Assembly (NCBI GenBank): GCA_000697355.1
Contig: JNEN01001226.1
Location: 36,054 to 100,053, forward strand
Reading direction: 5' to 3'
DNA: 64,000 nt
Origin: Syncephalastrum monosporum B8922
Taxonomy: Eukaryota > Mucoromycota > Mucoromycetes > Mucorales > Syncephalastraceae
Shown here: positions 10,576-22,661 of the stretch, piece after piece
Position numbering within the stretch: the stretch's first letter is position 1
Layout of the letters: every line of letters starts with the position of its first letter
Translations under genes and position numbers: made by a program
Notes under the pieces: generated by a model
Told to the model about the DNA's origin: nothing
Database searches by the model: none
The model's input: the letters and a program-made list of their open reading frames with translations, nothing else

Positions 10576-11474
10576 ATGGATCCCATTCCAAAGGGTGAAC
10601 GTGCCACCAAACTTGATCACCTCAATACCAAATTCACGGAGAAGATTGTTTGGCTCATTCGGTATGGCATATCCTCGATGTATATCGTGCGCCCTGTTCA
10701 CTCGAGCCGGCGTCTCTTTCTACCAGGCAATGGCAAGACACGGTGCACTTTGACGATCCACGCAGAGACGAAGAATGGACGCAATCGATCGCTCCTCAAA
10801 TGAGAGACTTTGCCGCAGAAAACCTCTTGGTACCTTTGCAAAGGAAAGCAAACACGGCTTTATCTTGCTTACTTTCCTGCTTAGGCAGAATACGAAAAAG
10901 TAATACAAAAGCGGCAAGTCGTCGAGAAACTGAACAAACTCGATGAAATGGCAGTCGAGGCACAGAAACTGCCGTCCAAGTCAAGGTTTGTAAGGTCGAA
11001 TGTATTTCGACGTGCACTGGGGCTCACGCTCCTTCCTTCTCCAATAGACGCGTTCCCCAGCCGCGTGATGTGTATCGAGCGTTGCGCATGAAAGCGAAGG
11101 AAGAAGAAATGACGCGCCTTATCAACGAAGAACATGAGGTACATTTCATGATAATTTCATGACGCATACTAAATCTCTCCTCGGACAGCTTAACCGAAAG
11201 AACAATGCCTTGATACGTGATTTGGCTGAAAAGAAGGAAAAACTTGCCCATCTTCGGAAAGGATCAGTCGCAGACTGCGAGGATTTCATGGAGGTAAAGA
11301 GAGCACTGAGCACTCTATTTACACAGAAAAAAAAAAGAAAGAAAGAAAGATAAATGAAACGGCATCGTAACCATCTATCGACAGAGCCTTCGCATTCTCG
11401 AGGAGTTTATGGACCCAGAAGACTTAAGCAGATTGACGACCGAACTTAGCACGACGCGACAACATACCGATTAG
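10576..11474 (+). CDS. NNF1: Nnf1/PMF1-type kinetochore (MIND complex) subunit
   Basis: Six exons (10576-10661, 10727-10829, 10885-10985, 11048-11138, 11189-11293, 11385-11474) join in phase to give 191 residues, close to yeast Nnf1 (201). The N-terminus (KGERATKLDHLNTKFTEKIV) resembles the first helix of Nnf1/PMF1. The middle has EKVIQKRQVVEKLNKLDEM followed by a basic linker, matching the family's 'ER...LN.LD...EA' signature. The C-terminal half is a coiled coil with 'NRKNNALIRDL'. Nnf1 pairs with Mtw1/Mis12 in the MIND complex, which links inner kinetochore to Ndc80. Assignment is by pattern; a different coiled-coil kinetochore or spindle protein is possible. It starts 167 bases from the arrestin start and ends 287 bases before VPS16. 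Confidence 0.68.
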
Positions 11475-11761
11475 GTCGATACCAGCGATTCCCATCTTAC
11501 AATGCACATAATACTGTACATATGTTTACATACTGCTTTTTCGAATATCCTACTATCTATGCACGGACTATGCTATTGGAAAAAGAGGAAGAGGGCTTTC
11601 CTATGTAAAAACCACAAAAGAAAAGGGGATGGGGGGAAGACATGCAGTGTGATAAAATTGAGGTGTCGGTGCTTGTGTGTGAAACACCAGAAGATGCAGC
11701 GGGAAAGAATTGCGGTGATGCATTCCGGGGCAGGATTCAGCTCTGGTTTGTCTCGGGTTCC

Positions 11762-14700
11762 ATGGCACCTAATCCCACCACTGACTGGATCCAACTCCAC
11801 GTAAGCTTACTTGTTGTCCCTTTATTCCTTCCGTGCGCATTCTCAATGCTTCGTAATTAGGACCGCTTCTACAGGTAAACCTTCGTCATCGCCTCATACA
11901 CCCGAGTTTGTTGTTCACTTTACTACGCGCGACAGGAAGCAGGAGGTCTACTCCCTCATGTGGGACCAGACTGACCTCTCCAAATTCCTCATTGCGGGTG
12001 CACAGAACGGTGGTCCTTTAGGTAGGCTCACTACAAGACAAGTGCTCGCTTCTCTGTTGACCTGTATATACAGCAATGATACGCGATGACCGTAAAGTGC
12101 TTTTGCTGCAGAAGCAGCAGCCTATCAAACCTATCATCTACATGTACTCCTCTGCAGGAAAACTCATTGAACAGATCCAGGTACACGTTTGACTGCATGT
12201 GTCACCGCTCTTCACTCATTACACGTACTAGTGGGAGAAAAACCGCATTATCGCCCTGGGATGGACGGACCTGGAGGAACTCGTCGTCGTCACAGACGAC
12301 GGCAACGTGCGCCTGTATCCTCTTCATGGATCTTATACCCAGTTTTCTCTTGGAAAAGTCAGATCTTTACTACACATGCATGAACAGACAGATACTGATG
12401 AACTCACCCTATAGGACGCGCAAGATTACGGCCTCATCGACTGCCAGATCTGGGGCGGCGGTTTGGTCGCCATGACAGGCCATTATCAGCTGATTGCTGT
12501 TACTAACTTTCTGGAGCCACGCCCGAAACGTTTGGCAGACACAAGCAAGTGAAGACGCCCCCCTCCCCAATTTTAACATGTCAGCTAACATGCTACAGAC
12601 TTGATTGAGCCACCGCACAGCTGGACCATCATTCCACCCCAATATACGCTGAGCCGACATGTAGAAGTGTTGATCGCCACAGGCTCCACTATCGTTGTGG
12701 TGGACAGCAAGGAGACCCAGGATCAGGTACGAGAAAAGCCCCGTGCGCTGGTATCCCCGCCGTACTAAATTTGCTTTTTTCTTTCAGCTCTTGCAACAAG
12801 GTCCCTTCACAAAAATGGCTGTTTCTCCCAACGGCAAGTTTCTTGCTCTTTTCACAGTGGACGGAAAGCTGTGGGTTGTCTCCACCGATTTCCAAAAGAA
12901 CCTATCCGAGTACGCTACCAAGTCCAAGATACCCCCGCAGCAGCTTGTTTGGTGCGGTACCGATTCTGTCGTGCTCTACTGGGACAAGATCGTCCTGATG
13001 GTGGGCCCGTTTGGCGACTGGATCAAGTTTTCCTATGAGGACTCCATCTTTTTGGTGTCCGAAGTCGATGGCGTGCGTATCATCAGTAATGACAAGTGCG
13101 AACTCCTCCAGAAAATACCTGGTAAGCGCTCGCTTTGTATACCGGTACCTCCTGTTAAATTATTGCAGCTGCCACTGAGGAAATCTTCAAGATCGGCTCC
13201 ACATCCCCTGCTGCCATGCTGTTTGATGCGCTGGATCACTACGAGGTTTATATCACAGCCAACTCCTTTTCTTCCTTTCTTATTGAACGCGCCTTTTTAG
13301 AGAAAAAGCCCGAAAGCGGACGAGAATATACGAAGCATCAAATCCGATCTGGTTGATGCCGTCGATTGCTGTATCGAGGCTGCTGGATTTGAGTTCCAGT
13401 ACCATTTTCAGCGAGCATTACTCAAAGCGGCCTCCTTCGGCAAATGCTTTTTGGAGCACTACAATGCCGACCGGTTTGTGGAGATGGCGCAATCTATCCG
13501 GGTTTTGAATGCGATACGTTATTTTGAGATCGGTATCCCCTTGACTTATGCGCAGTAAGTCAAATGGTATCTGGGTAGACTGACTGGCTCATCTGAATAT
13601 TAGGTACAAGCGAATGAGCAACGAGCAGCTAGTGGACCGACTCGTCAGGCGCCACCAACATGTCTTGGCACTGCGCATCGCAGAGTATTTAAACGTGCGG
13701 ACAGACAAGATCCTTACCCATTGGGCTTGTGCCAAAGTAAGTTGTTTTGTTTTGTGAAGACCTGTTCTCACAGGCATCTAGATTAAAAACTCTTCTGATG
13801 ATGAAGAGTCTATATGCCGTATCATCGTCGACAAGCTCTCCAGTAATCCTGGACTCTCATATGCCGAAATTGCAAAGACGGCGTACAATGCTGGACAAAC
13901 ACGTCTTGCTACAAAGGCAAGTCGAATATGAGTAATCCTGTTTTGTTGACTCACCCATCACGCAGTTGCTTGATTATGAACCCCGCGCGGCCGACCAGGT
14001 TCCACTGCTGATCTCTATGCAGGAAGACGAAACAGCTTTAATTAAGGCTATAGATAGCGGCGATACCGATTTGGTGTACCTTGTCTTGTTCCATCTCAAA
14101 CGAAAACTACCGCTGGGTGAATTCTTCCGCACGGTCAACAACAAGCCGCTTGCATGCAACCTGCTCGAGGTGTACTGTAAAGAGCAGGATAGCGAGCTTC
14201 TCAAAGATTTCTATTACCAGGACGATCGACAGATGGAGAGTGCCAATGTCATTCTTTTGGAAGCCTTCCAGCATCAGGTAAAACCACACAAGAAGTAGGT
14301 GATGTTGTGTGCGAAACTCATACTGGTGCATAAGGACATACCGGAACGTATCAGTCGCCTCAAGGTGGCCTCCAAGGCGTACCAAGAGAATCGCGATTAT
14401 GTATTTGAAGCCAAGGTAAGTGCAAATGGATAAGTAACTAAATGTAGCTTATATTTCCGATATAGGCCACGGATGAAGCCGTGAAGCTATTGCATTTACA
14501 GCAACAACTTGAGAAAGACATTCACCAGTCATTTGTCGGCCTTTCGGTGAGCGAGACGATCTACAAATGCATGACAGAGGGCCAAGCATCCCGGGCATCC
14601 AAGGTGAAGAGCGAATTCAAGGTGCCTGACAAGCGTTATTGGTGGATCAAGCTGCGAGCTCTGGTGGAGATTCGAGATTGGGAGAACCTGGAAAAATTTG

Positions 14701-15080
14701 CCAAAAGCAAGAAGTCGCCCATTGGCTATGAGGTATGACTTATCTAGCTGAGTATAAGTGCATCGATATCGACTCATCATGAACTTTAGCCATTCGTTGA
14801 AGAGTGCATCAAAGCCAGACAATACCAAGAAGCGAGCAAGTATATACTGCGATGTGATCCACCCGTGCGACCCATGCTCTTCATCAAGATCGGTGCCTTC
14901 AAGGAGGCAGGTGAACAGGCTTTTAACAATAAGGACGTGGATGCACTTAGGTAAGTTTTGTGAAAGTATGATGGAATGAACTTTGACACAGGTGACCTCT
15001 ATAGACAAGTGAGAGCCAAGTGCAACAATCATGTGGTAGCCCAGGAGATCGATGCGTTGCTTGCACAACTGAATGCGTAA
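11762..15080 (+). CDS. VPS16: VPS16, HOPS/CORVET core subunit
   Basis: Seventeen exons, 819 residues (yeast 798, human 839): 11762-11800, 11861-11874, 11936-12021, 12074-12180, 12232-12357, 12415-12544, 12599-12726, 12788-13121, 13169-13245, 13301-13554, 13604-13736, 13782-13916, 13966-14277, 14335-14415, 14466-14732, 14790-14950, 15005-15080. The N-terminal half is the Vps16 beta-propeller (WEKNRIIALGWTDLEELVVV, then MAVSPNGKFLALFTVDGKLW). The C-terminal half is the alpha-solenoid (IAEYLNV, YAEIAKTAYNAGQTRLA, YWWIKLRALVEIRDW). VPS16 binds Vps33 and is a core of the tethers acting at endosomes and vacuoles. Exon 2 has only 14 nt. The introns after 12544 and 13916 use GC donors (GCAAGT); any GT alternative breaks the frame. 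The gene converges on the M28 peptidase, 112 bases apart. Confidence 0.95.
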
Positions 15081-15192
15081 AGTTGAGGTCGCTCATTCGG
15101 TAACAATGATAATAAAAATGATCGTGTTCAAACAATGCACAAGAAGATGACAGAGGAAAGAGATAGTCGATATATGGAAACGAAAAGGGCGC

Positions 15193-16652
15193 TTAAATGT
15201 GAGAGAGTTCGACGACAAAGGCAGCGGCGAGCTTGGCAAATTCAGCCATGTGCTCAAAGGATAGCTTATCGATGGTGTCTCCGGAAGTGTGAATATACTG
15301 ATTTGAATCCTCAAACGCGCTCTCCATGACGAATGCAGAGGGGTAACCGAACTTGCGCCAAGAAGCATGGTCGGAGCAAGCATAGCCGCACTGGGTCTCG
15401 ACATAGGAAATGCTGGCATAGGTGTTGACAAGCTTCTTGATGAATTCGGTCAGCTATACAGAAGGTTATGAGTGAGTGTCTGGTGGCTAATTATTGTAAA
15501 TCTTTTTTTTTTACCTTATCATCGACATAGTCCGTTGTGACGCCGATCACTTCGCCACGAGCGCCAATGTAGCCGGTCATGTCAATCTGCATCATGGCGA
15601 TGATATCGCGACCATCTTGATCGTACTGCTCTGCAACCGCTTGGCTGCCCAAGAGACCGCCCTCCTCAGCGCTGTACCAGTGGAACTCTACAGGGCGCTC
15701 AGGAGCAAACCCATTCTGAACCAAGCTCCGGAATGCCTCCAGAATAGTGACGGTACCACTGCCATCATCCTGAAAGAAAAAATAGAAAAGAAAAAGGCTT
15801 CAGCAGTCGCTTTGATGGTTGATATCTGGGACTCTTACATCGGCACCAGGAGCACGACCGAAACTAGGCAACCACATGTTGAGCGAGTCTTGGTGGGCGC
15901 TGATGATCACAGCTTCGTTGGAAAGGGTTTCGTTGGTGCCTTCGAACCGTGCAATGATGGAGAATTGATCCCACTAAAACGACATGTCAACGGATGAACA
16001 TATACATGGTATGTAGTGATTTACCTTGTGCTTGAACTCTTTGACGGAGATGGCCTCGTTATCGGCAGCAATGTCGCGGATTCTGCTTATCAGCCAGCGA
16101 GAGGACTTGGAACCCCACGAGGACTTGTAGTAACGGTTGTGGAATTTGGTGAATCGGGTGAGATGCGTCTTCATGTCGTCTGTGCGGATGTCCTTGATGA
16201 AGCGGTTGACTTCCTCCTGGTATGCAGGGGCGACGCTTGCAAGATCTATGAATTATATTGTATGACCATGCATCAGACAATGTCCTAAATAGTTGATGTA
16301 ATCACCTTACCATATTTAGACTCGCGCAGACTGGCCACTCTCCAGGTGCTGGAATCCGTTATGTCCATGAAACGGACGTTTTCGCGCTGTAGTCTCCTGA
16401 TATCTGAGCCGGTCATCCACTGAGCGGGATATTGCTCGCTGCCAGGAAAAAGAAAATAGCGATATTGTATATCAGCTTATGGTTACATGCAAGGCTGAAC
16501 AGGTATCTTTTTCACCTGAGTTGAATGAGCCGAAGCTCGGACATGTTATCTCCAACAATGTCCTCGCCATTAATCTGCACATTGACGGACAGATCAGCCT
16601 TGACGAGCAAGCTCGAAGCCAGCAGCCCTAAGGCTAGCAAACATTTATACAT
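15193..16652 (-). CDS. Secreted M28 family aminopeptidase
   Basis: Exons 16652-16516, 16438-16311, 16245-16025, 15973-15839, 15769-15515 and 15453-15193, 378 residues. Residues 1-19 form a signal peptide ([19 protein letters not shown]). A pro-region follows to about residue 90. The catalytic domain holds all five expected zinc ligands of the family: His189 (SAHQDS), Asp208 (DDGSGT), Glu243 beside catalytic Glu242 (SAEEGG), Asp270 (QIDMTG) and His321 (SDHAS). Fungal M28E enzymes are secreted leucine aminopeptidases with two co-catalytic zincs, made as proenzymes. Two Cys (about 314 and 318) could form the usual disulfide. An in-frame ATG 75 bases upstream would spoil the signal peptide start, so 16652 is preferred. 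Confidence 0.92.
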
Positions 16653-19519
16653 AATAGAGAGGAAGTAAAGCAAAGGGGATGGAAAGTGGAAAAAGAGGAA
16701 GGGAAAAAGGGTGAGAAAATGGTGCACCCCAGAGACGCCTCAGGTTTGCACCAGTGGGGTCTGCAAGTCTATGCTGCTTGGCCGTAACAACACACTCCGA
16801 ATCCCAAACACTACGCTACACCTCGCTAAAAAAAGAAAACCTTTAGTGTCGCTACACCCGGCCTGGCTGTATTTCCTTTTTCTCGTCCAGTCTTGCCACC
16901 CGTACTCCATCGTTGGCGTGCATTCCTCCGTCGCTTTTCCTCTGTTCATCCAACCCGAAATACCGTAACTGTAGCTCCTATTGATCATGCATGACGAAAT
17001 TAGCCCTCCGGCGATACTTTTCTTTCTGTGATCGCAATACCGTCGCTGATAGAAATGCTAAATGACAAAGGGGATGTTCGACTAGAGGAGAGTCGGTTAT
17101 TTAGATGCTCTGAAGGGGGACAAAAATATCCCCCCGGTAACTATATAAGCATCGATCGTGCCCAACTACGGCGAATATTGTGTATTCGCAGATAGCTGGA
17201 TTGCTTTCGCTGACGACACTAATAAAAGGAGCGAACATACAGCGTTTATTATTCTGTTGCCATCACTACATGTGCAGCTACCGTACATTCGTGGAGTGGC
17301 AGTAAATATGCCCTCATAGTTTTTGCATCATTCGAACATAAAAATTACTGTCGGATGAACGCACACCTATGCCCCTTCTCGTCCCTACCGACCCATGTTC
17401 TATTTCTATACAATTATTGACACAAAAAGTCAGATCTGACACATATGCGCACATTTATATGCGCTGCGGACACACCCAAAATTCTTTCCAGCAGCTTTCT
17501 TTACGCATGACATTGGAAAACATGTGACGTATGGTAGGTAATTTGTTTTGATATTGTTGTTAAATCGCTCAAGGTATCCTGCTGCTACATCGCACATTTT
17601 ACTTGAGAAGTCTTCAATTTCTACCTTTAAAATTAAGTTTGAAACACTGGATAGGCAATGCTGTTCTGCGTTGCTATGGCAAAACTATAAATCCAGCGAA
17701 CCATATTCGGCACCAATGTCCCTATATGATGCGGTCAAAACCGTGTGTCAGGCTTTGTCAGGTGAGCTCCAGTTCCATTCGTCTATGGTCTAGCCTTGCT
17801 AACACTTCTCTACAGCGCTGCTAATGTATGACCGATGGAAGCAGCTTCCTCACCACCAAATTTTCTTGAATGAATCTATCGCCGCCAACTGTGTTGCGTA
17901 AATCCGCCACACGGAAAGGATGTCCTTATGTGCTTTCCTAGTGCCTGTTGGTATGATATATGCGAGGTAAGATGATTGTCAAACTTGACGAAGCTGCATG
18001 AAGGCGTGTACATTTTACATAGGTTACTTTATCCACGGTCAGATTCACAGCACAGCCTTGGCTGCAGAGTTCCTCGTTGGCACTCTCAACTTTTGCAAGA
18101 CGGGGCACAGTTATGTTTTACTCCCAGAGGAGCCAGAGCCTTTTTTCTCATCTAGTTGAAGTCCGGAGATGGTCAGCCCTGTTGGCTTCTTTTCACTTTT
18201 CTTTTGTCACAAATGGCAGGATACAATTTTTCATGGCGACACCTTTACTCTTTGCCTTTGTTCCTGTCAGCTGAATGCTGCTTTTTTTCTTGACCATGGC
18301 TCTGGGATTTACATGATTTTCTGCGTTTCCACACTCTCACAAGCTGCTCAGCACACAAATTTCGTGCTTTCGTATGTTTCGGCATCGGCTGATGCAGGTA
18401 TAAGAGAAATGTAGAACCTATGAGCAGAAAATAATTCCAAAGTGAAACTGAATTAAATGAGGAAGAAGGAATCAGTGTAAGAAGCTGCTGCCCATTTAGT
18501 TCTTATTTTTGTTACACGACGCAGCAAGCTTCCACATAAGAAGTTCTACATACTTGCATATTCTGAAAGTTGACTTCCAGAGTTCGTTAAACTTTGTGGA
18601 TAGTGAGTCTACAAATGGCATCTGTAAACATACACTGAAGTGCTTTAGAATGGTTTTCAGCCAAGCATTATTAGAAGAAGCTCCTTTTTCTTTTTTACCT
18701 TACTGTCTGTACAGTCTCGCAACATTAATCAAGCGGGAAGACAGTCAAGAATAGTCTAACCAGGAATGCAAAGATGTTTAATCAGAGAAGGCAGTTTATT
18801 GAGAGGAAGGAGGGGGATAGAAAATGCGCTTAATATGGGGCTGAAGGAGGGCAGGAACGAGAGAATGGCCTACAAGAGGGCTAGAGTACGGAAGATAGCT
18901 TTGACTCAGTCAGTGGACTTCATGGCGTAGGCCAAGGCATACGCAGTATACGCAGTTTTGGCTCATTTGCATTATTACCGAAAAAGACCCTGGCCCTGTG
19001 CACGAAAAGTCGGGTGTTCCCAGGTCGGGACCACAGTAGTAAGCGTTACGTAGCACTGTAACGGTGGAATATATTTATTTTTTTGGTCACAGGTGAGCGT
19101 GTCCATTTTAAGCGGGAATCGGCGTGCATCAGAGATCATCGGGACAAAGGCGCCAACCACGAAAGAGGCATCATGGATGCAACCTTCTCATCTTGCATGA
19201 ACACCTGACTATTTCCCACATGGGGCGCACCTGCCGCTCGCTCTGCATGCGCCACCCGGTCTATTCTTCTTCAACTCTCGTTCGAACCAACTCCCCGCAA
19301 TTTTTTTTCTTTTCTACATTTTTTCTGGCGTGTCCCTGCGGCTCCTCTTGCTGGCTCCTACCTTTCTCGAAATACCTTTTTTTCTTATTTTTGACCTCTT
19401 TCTTTACCTCTTCCACTCTTTATTCTGTGGAACCTTTGACATTGCGTTTGAAGATCTACTCGCCATCTCCTCCATTGACTGTTTGTCTCAACTTGCCTCG
19501 TCATAACGCATCGTACTTT
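16653..19519. other. Gene-poor 2.9 kb between M28 peptidase and HMG factor
   Basis: This serves as the upstream region of two divergent genes. Short open frames occur on both strands without family motifs, consistent start context or credible splicing. A pyrimidine-rich stretch (19280-19420) precedes the HMG gene and fits its 5' leader. I see no terminal repeats or transposase-like frames. Confidence 0.5.
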
Positions 19520-21930
19520 ATGTCATATCGCGCCGAAACGCGGCTCAGCGGCAATGATCTCGCACCAAATACCATGTCTCAGTCCTTGTACCCTCCCGTC
19601 ACACATCCTTTCTTCAAGCCAGAATCTTCTTCCATGGTCAGTGCACCACCGCCAACTCCACTGCCTTCTACCGTGCGCCCAACACCTATAAAAAGCTATG
19701 ATCCACTGCAATTACATTCGGTAAATCCGCAGCTCTGCTCCTGCATTTTGTTTGCATTGCCTTAATTTGGGGTCGTATGTTTGTTAACGCAAATCTCCTC
19801 TTATTTTTTATTTCGCTCTGTCTCGCTTTCTCTCTCTCTCTGTGTGTGTATGTTCACGCTGCAGAAAAACGAAGCAAACCCCCCTGCGCCGGCGTACACA
19901 AACGATAATGGCCTTTCTTCACGTGTGGCATACTATCAGCTGCCACCTATCGTCATGACGGGCACAGACCTTCCGACGACGAGGACCAGAGTCCAGAATG
20001 ACAACATTCGCGACGATGATTTTCACACGGCATATCATGCATACCGCAATGACAACAAACATATAAACGCTCACGCCGAGGATTACCCCAGCCATCAGCC
20101 TACTCCTCCTTCGCCTGACAGTCCCCGCTATGAGGACAACAGACACCTTGGCAGTCGGTCGGATAGGAGTTCATCCGGCTATCTCCTGTTTTGCGCCGAT
20201 CAGAGAAGTAACCGAGCTGCAGATGCTCAAGCACCAGACGACTCAATTCTCGATCGGCGTTGGCAAGAGCTCCCACAGGTATGGTTGCACAGCCGTATAT
20301 GGAAATCAATGCATGACCCTGTAACCTATTTTCGCAGAACGACAAAAAGGAGTACCACCGACGAGCCATTATAATCAACGCAAAGGCGGAAGATGACAGC
20401 ACAACGACAAACTCAAGGAACCAATCTCCGCCCCTGAAACGTAGCTTTCGAGAAATGGAACAGCAGGACAGTCGCGATGGTGGTGAAAGTAGTGGCCGGA
20501 ATTTGTCCTACAGGCTCCAGCATCTTGTATCACCTGAGGCTATTAGGACCGCTGAACAGGAAGAACAAGAGGAGGCTATGGGCAGCTCCACTCGTCGCCC
20601 GTTCTCGGCATTTCCATCCTTCCTCACCATGAAGCATATGCACGAGCAACGGGAGGAAACAGCCACAAGCTCACTGAGCGGTGAGGAAGACGAAGCAGAA
20701 GACGAAGAATTCAATGACGCTCCTGTATATGATGGCCGGGACATGTCCATGGTGGAAGCGGACGAGTTTGCCTCAGCGCAGTCGATCACAGGCGTACCCA
20801 TTCCGGCCCATTCTGTGGACCAGCATGAGGGACCCATGTCACCCTCTAGCTCCTCCTCAACCACCCTCTTGTCGGCTGGTCTCCCAGAGGATGAATACCC
20901 ACCTTGGTCACGCGTGGGCGTGGCCTCTCGGCTTGGCGCTGCTGAGGCCGAAGCCCTACAGTCCCTCGGAGCAATCGGCGGCAAGGAAAAGGTGCGCGAG
21001 CGCTTAAAACGCCCTCCCAATGCCTATTTGCTCTTCAACCGAGACATGCGAAGAAAGCTTCTCGAAGTGTCTCCAAAGATGACTGTCGCAGAAATAAGCA
21101 AGGAAATTGGTGAGCGCTGGAAGCTCCTGTCTCCTGTAAGTGTGTTATATCCCTTTTTTGTATCAAGGAAATGATCATAGCTGATGAGATAACTCCATCT
21201 ATTTTTACCAAAAAAAAAAAAAAAGGAAAAACGCCAGGAATATATCAAAGAAGCCGCCATCATTAAGCAGGACCACCTCAAGAACCATCCGGACTTCATT
21301 TACACCCGAAGGTCCAAAGCACAGCTGGCTGAAGCACGTAAATTGCGCAAGTCCAGGACCGAACCTAAAAAGAAGATGGTTACCAAGCCTTCTCATTCTA
21401 ATGCAACACGGTCGCCGCAACCAGGAGGTCCCCGTGACCCGCGCGGTCGCAAAAAGAAGCGTCACCGACACCCGACGGCCCCCAAGCACCCGATGTCTGG
21501 ATTCTTGTTCTTTTTGGCTGCTGTGAGGCCTCACGTGGCTCGCCAGTTGCCAGGTTCGACTGTCGGACCCATCAGCAAAGTCATTGCTTCGCAGTGGCGT
21601 GACATGAGCGAAGAAGATCGTTTACCCTGGCTTCAAAAAGCGGAGGAAGACAAGGCACGATATGCCCGTGAAATGCGCATCTACACCTCTCAACAGGAAG
21701 CGCAGCGGGATCTTGACGATGGCTCAGTAGTGGCTGTAATGCAGATGGTCAGCAGTGAGCAGACCTACGCTTATGACGCCCCGGACCATGGCCTCATCGA
21801 CGTTTCGTCGTCCACTTCCTCCGATCATATTACAACTTCCTCTTACATGTACACTGATTCTGCAGTTCACCCATCTCCTCCTATTCATCTTTCTGTTGCT
21901 TCTGGCATACCATCCAATTCGATGGCATAA
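19520..21930 (+). CDS. HMG-box transcription factor with two clear and one degenerate HMG box
   Basis: Exons 19520-19720, 19865-20278, 20338-21135 and 21226-21930, 705 residues. Box 2 (about 427-500) is canonical of the sequence-specific SOX/MATA type: KRPPNAYLLFNRDMRRKLL, then EISKEIGERWKLLSP and EKRQEYIKEA. Box 3 (about 558-625) reads KHPMSGFLFFLAAVRPHVA, then ISKVIASQWRDMSEEDRLPW. A weaker box 1 (about 170-222) keeps SGYLLFCADQR, RRWQELPQ and NDKKEYHRRA but is about four residues short. The introns at 20279 and 21136 fall at the same place and phase (0) inside boxes 1 and 2. The rest is Ser/Pro/Glu-rich and disordered. Likely a nuclear DNA-binding regulator; the target genes cannot be read from sequence. 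A possible role in mating or development is only suggested by the box type. Confidence 0.87.
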
Positions 21931-22661
21931 AATTGGCAACTTGTATCATCTGCCCGCTTTTCTGTGGGGGCGTACGTATATGTCTTGTGCGTGTGTGCGT
22001 ATGTAGGAAGCAGCGCGAAATGAACAATGGTGGCTTTATTTCAAAATGTCTGTGCACCCTTTGTGCAGCACGAGCATGATACATGTAATTAAGTTGAGCG
22101 TCGTCGTCCATTACAAATCACATGTTATCAGCGATCGTACCGATTTACTTTGCTTTCCGCTCTATTCATTGCATACGAGTGCTTCGTTGTTGTATGCAAC
22201 CGAGATACAGGAAACGTGGTCCTCTTCTTTGCAACACAAAAGGTCATGTATTTTGAATATGGTTCAGACGGAGCATGAAAGTCATTGTCATGGTGAAGGA
22301 ATAGGGTTCACTCATGAAGACTGCGTCTAATATATCAAAAAAATGAAGAATGATGAGTGCTTTGAGGAATATACGACCCGAAAACACGGCAATTCTGCTA
22401 GTGTCGATGCATGTGTGTTTAGAGTCACTGGCATGTGATTCACATATAACACATGGCCTCAATACCGCGAAACACCCTTCTTTGTTCCTTTGGGGAAGAC
22501 CCTCTTTCTCTTTCTTTTTCTCTTTCTCATTTTCAGGCATATCAGAGAAAGTCCGCGCAAAAGGACTCTCCTTGCTGCTCCCTCTCGTTTCTCTCATTCC
22601 ACTGTCATTGTTGCCAGAGTTGCTTTCCTCTTACTCGTTCACACCTTCTTTCATCACTGCC
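21931..22661. other. Intergenic: HMG 3' flank and RIM20 upstream region
   Basis: No gene seen. The last 150 bases before 22662 are strongly CT-rich (for example TCTCTTTCTTTTTCTCTTTC near 22506), as expected for a fungal 5' leader. Frames that run into the RIM20 exon from upstream lack family sequence. Confidence 0.6.

Noticed and set aside
16653..19519. Transposable element in the largest gene-poor region
   Set aside because: I could find no terminal repeats, target duplications, or transposase, integrase or reverse transcriptase motifs by eye.
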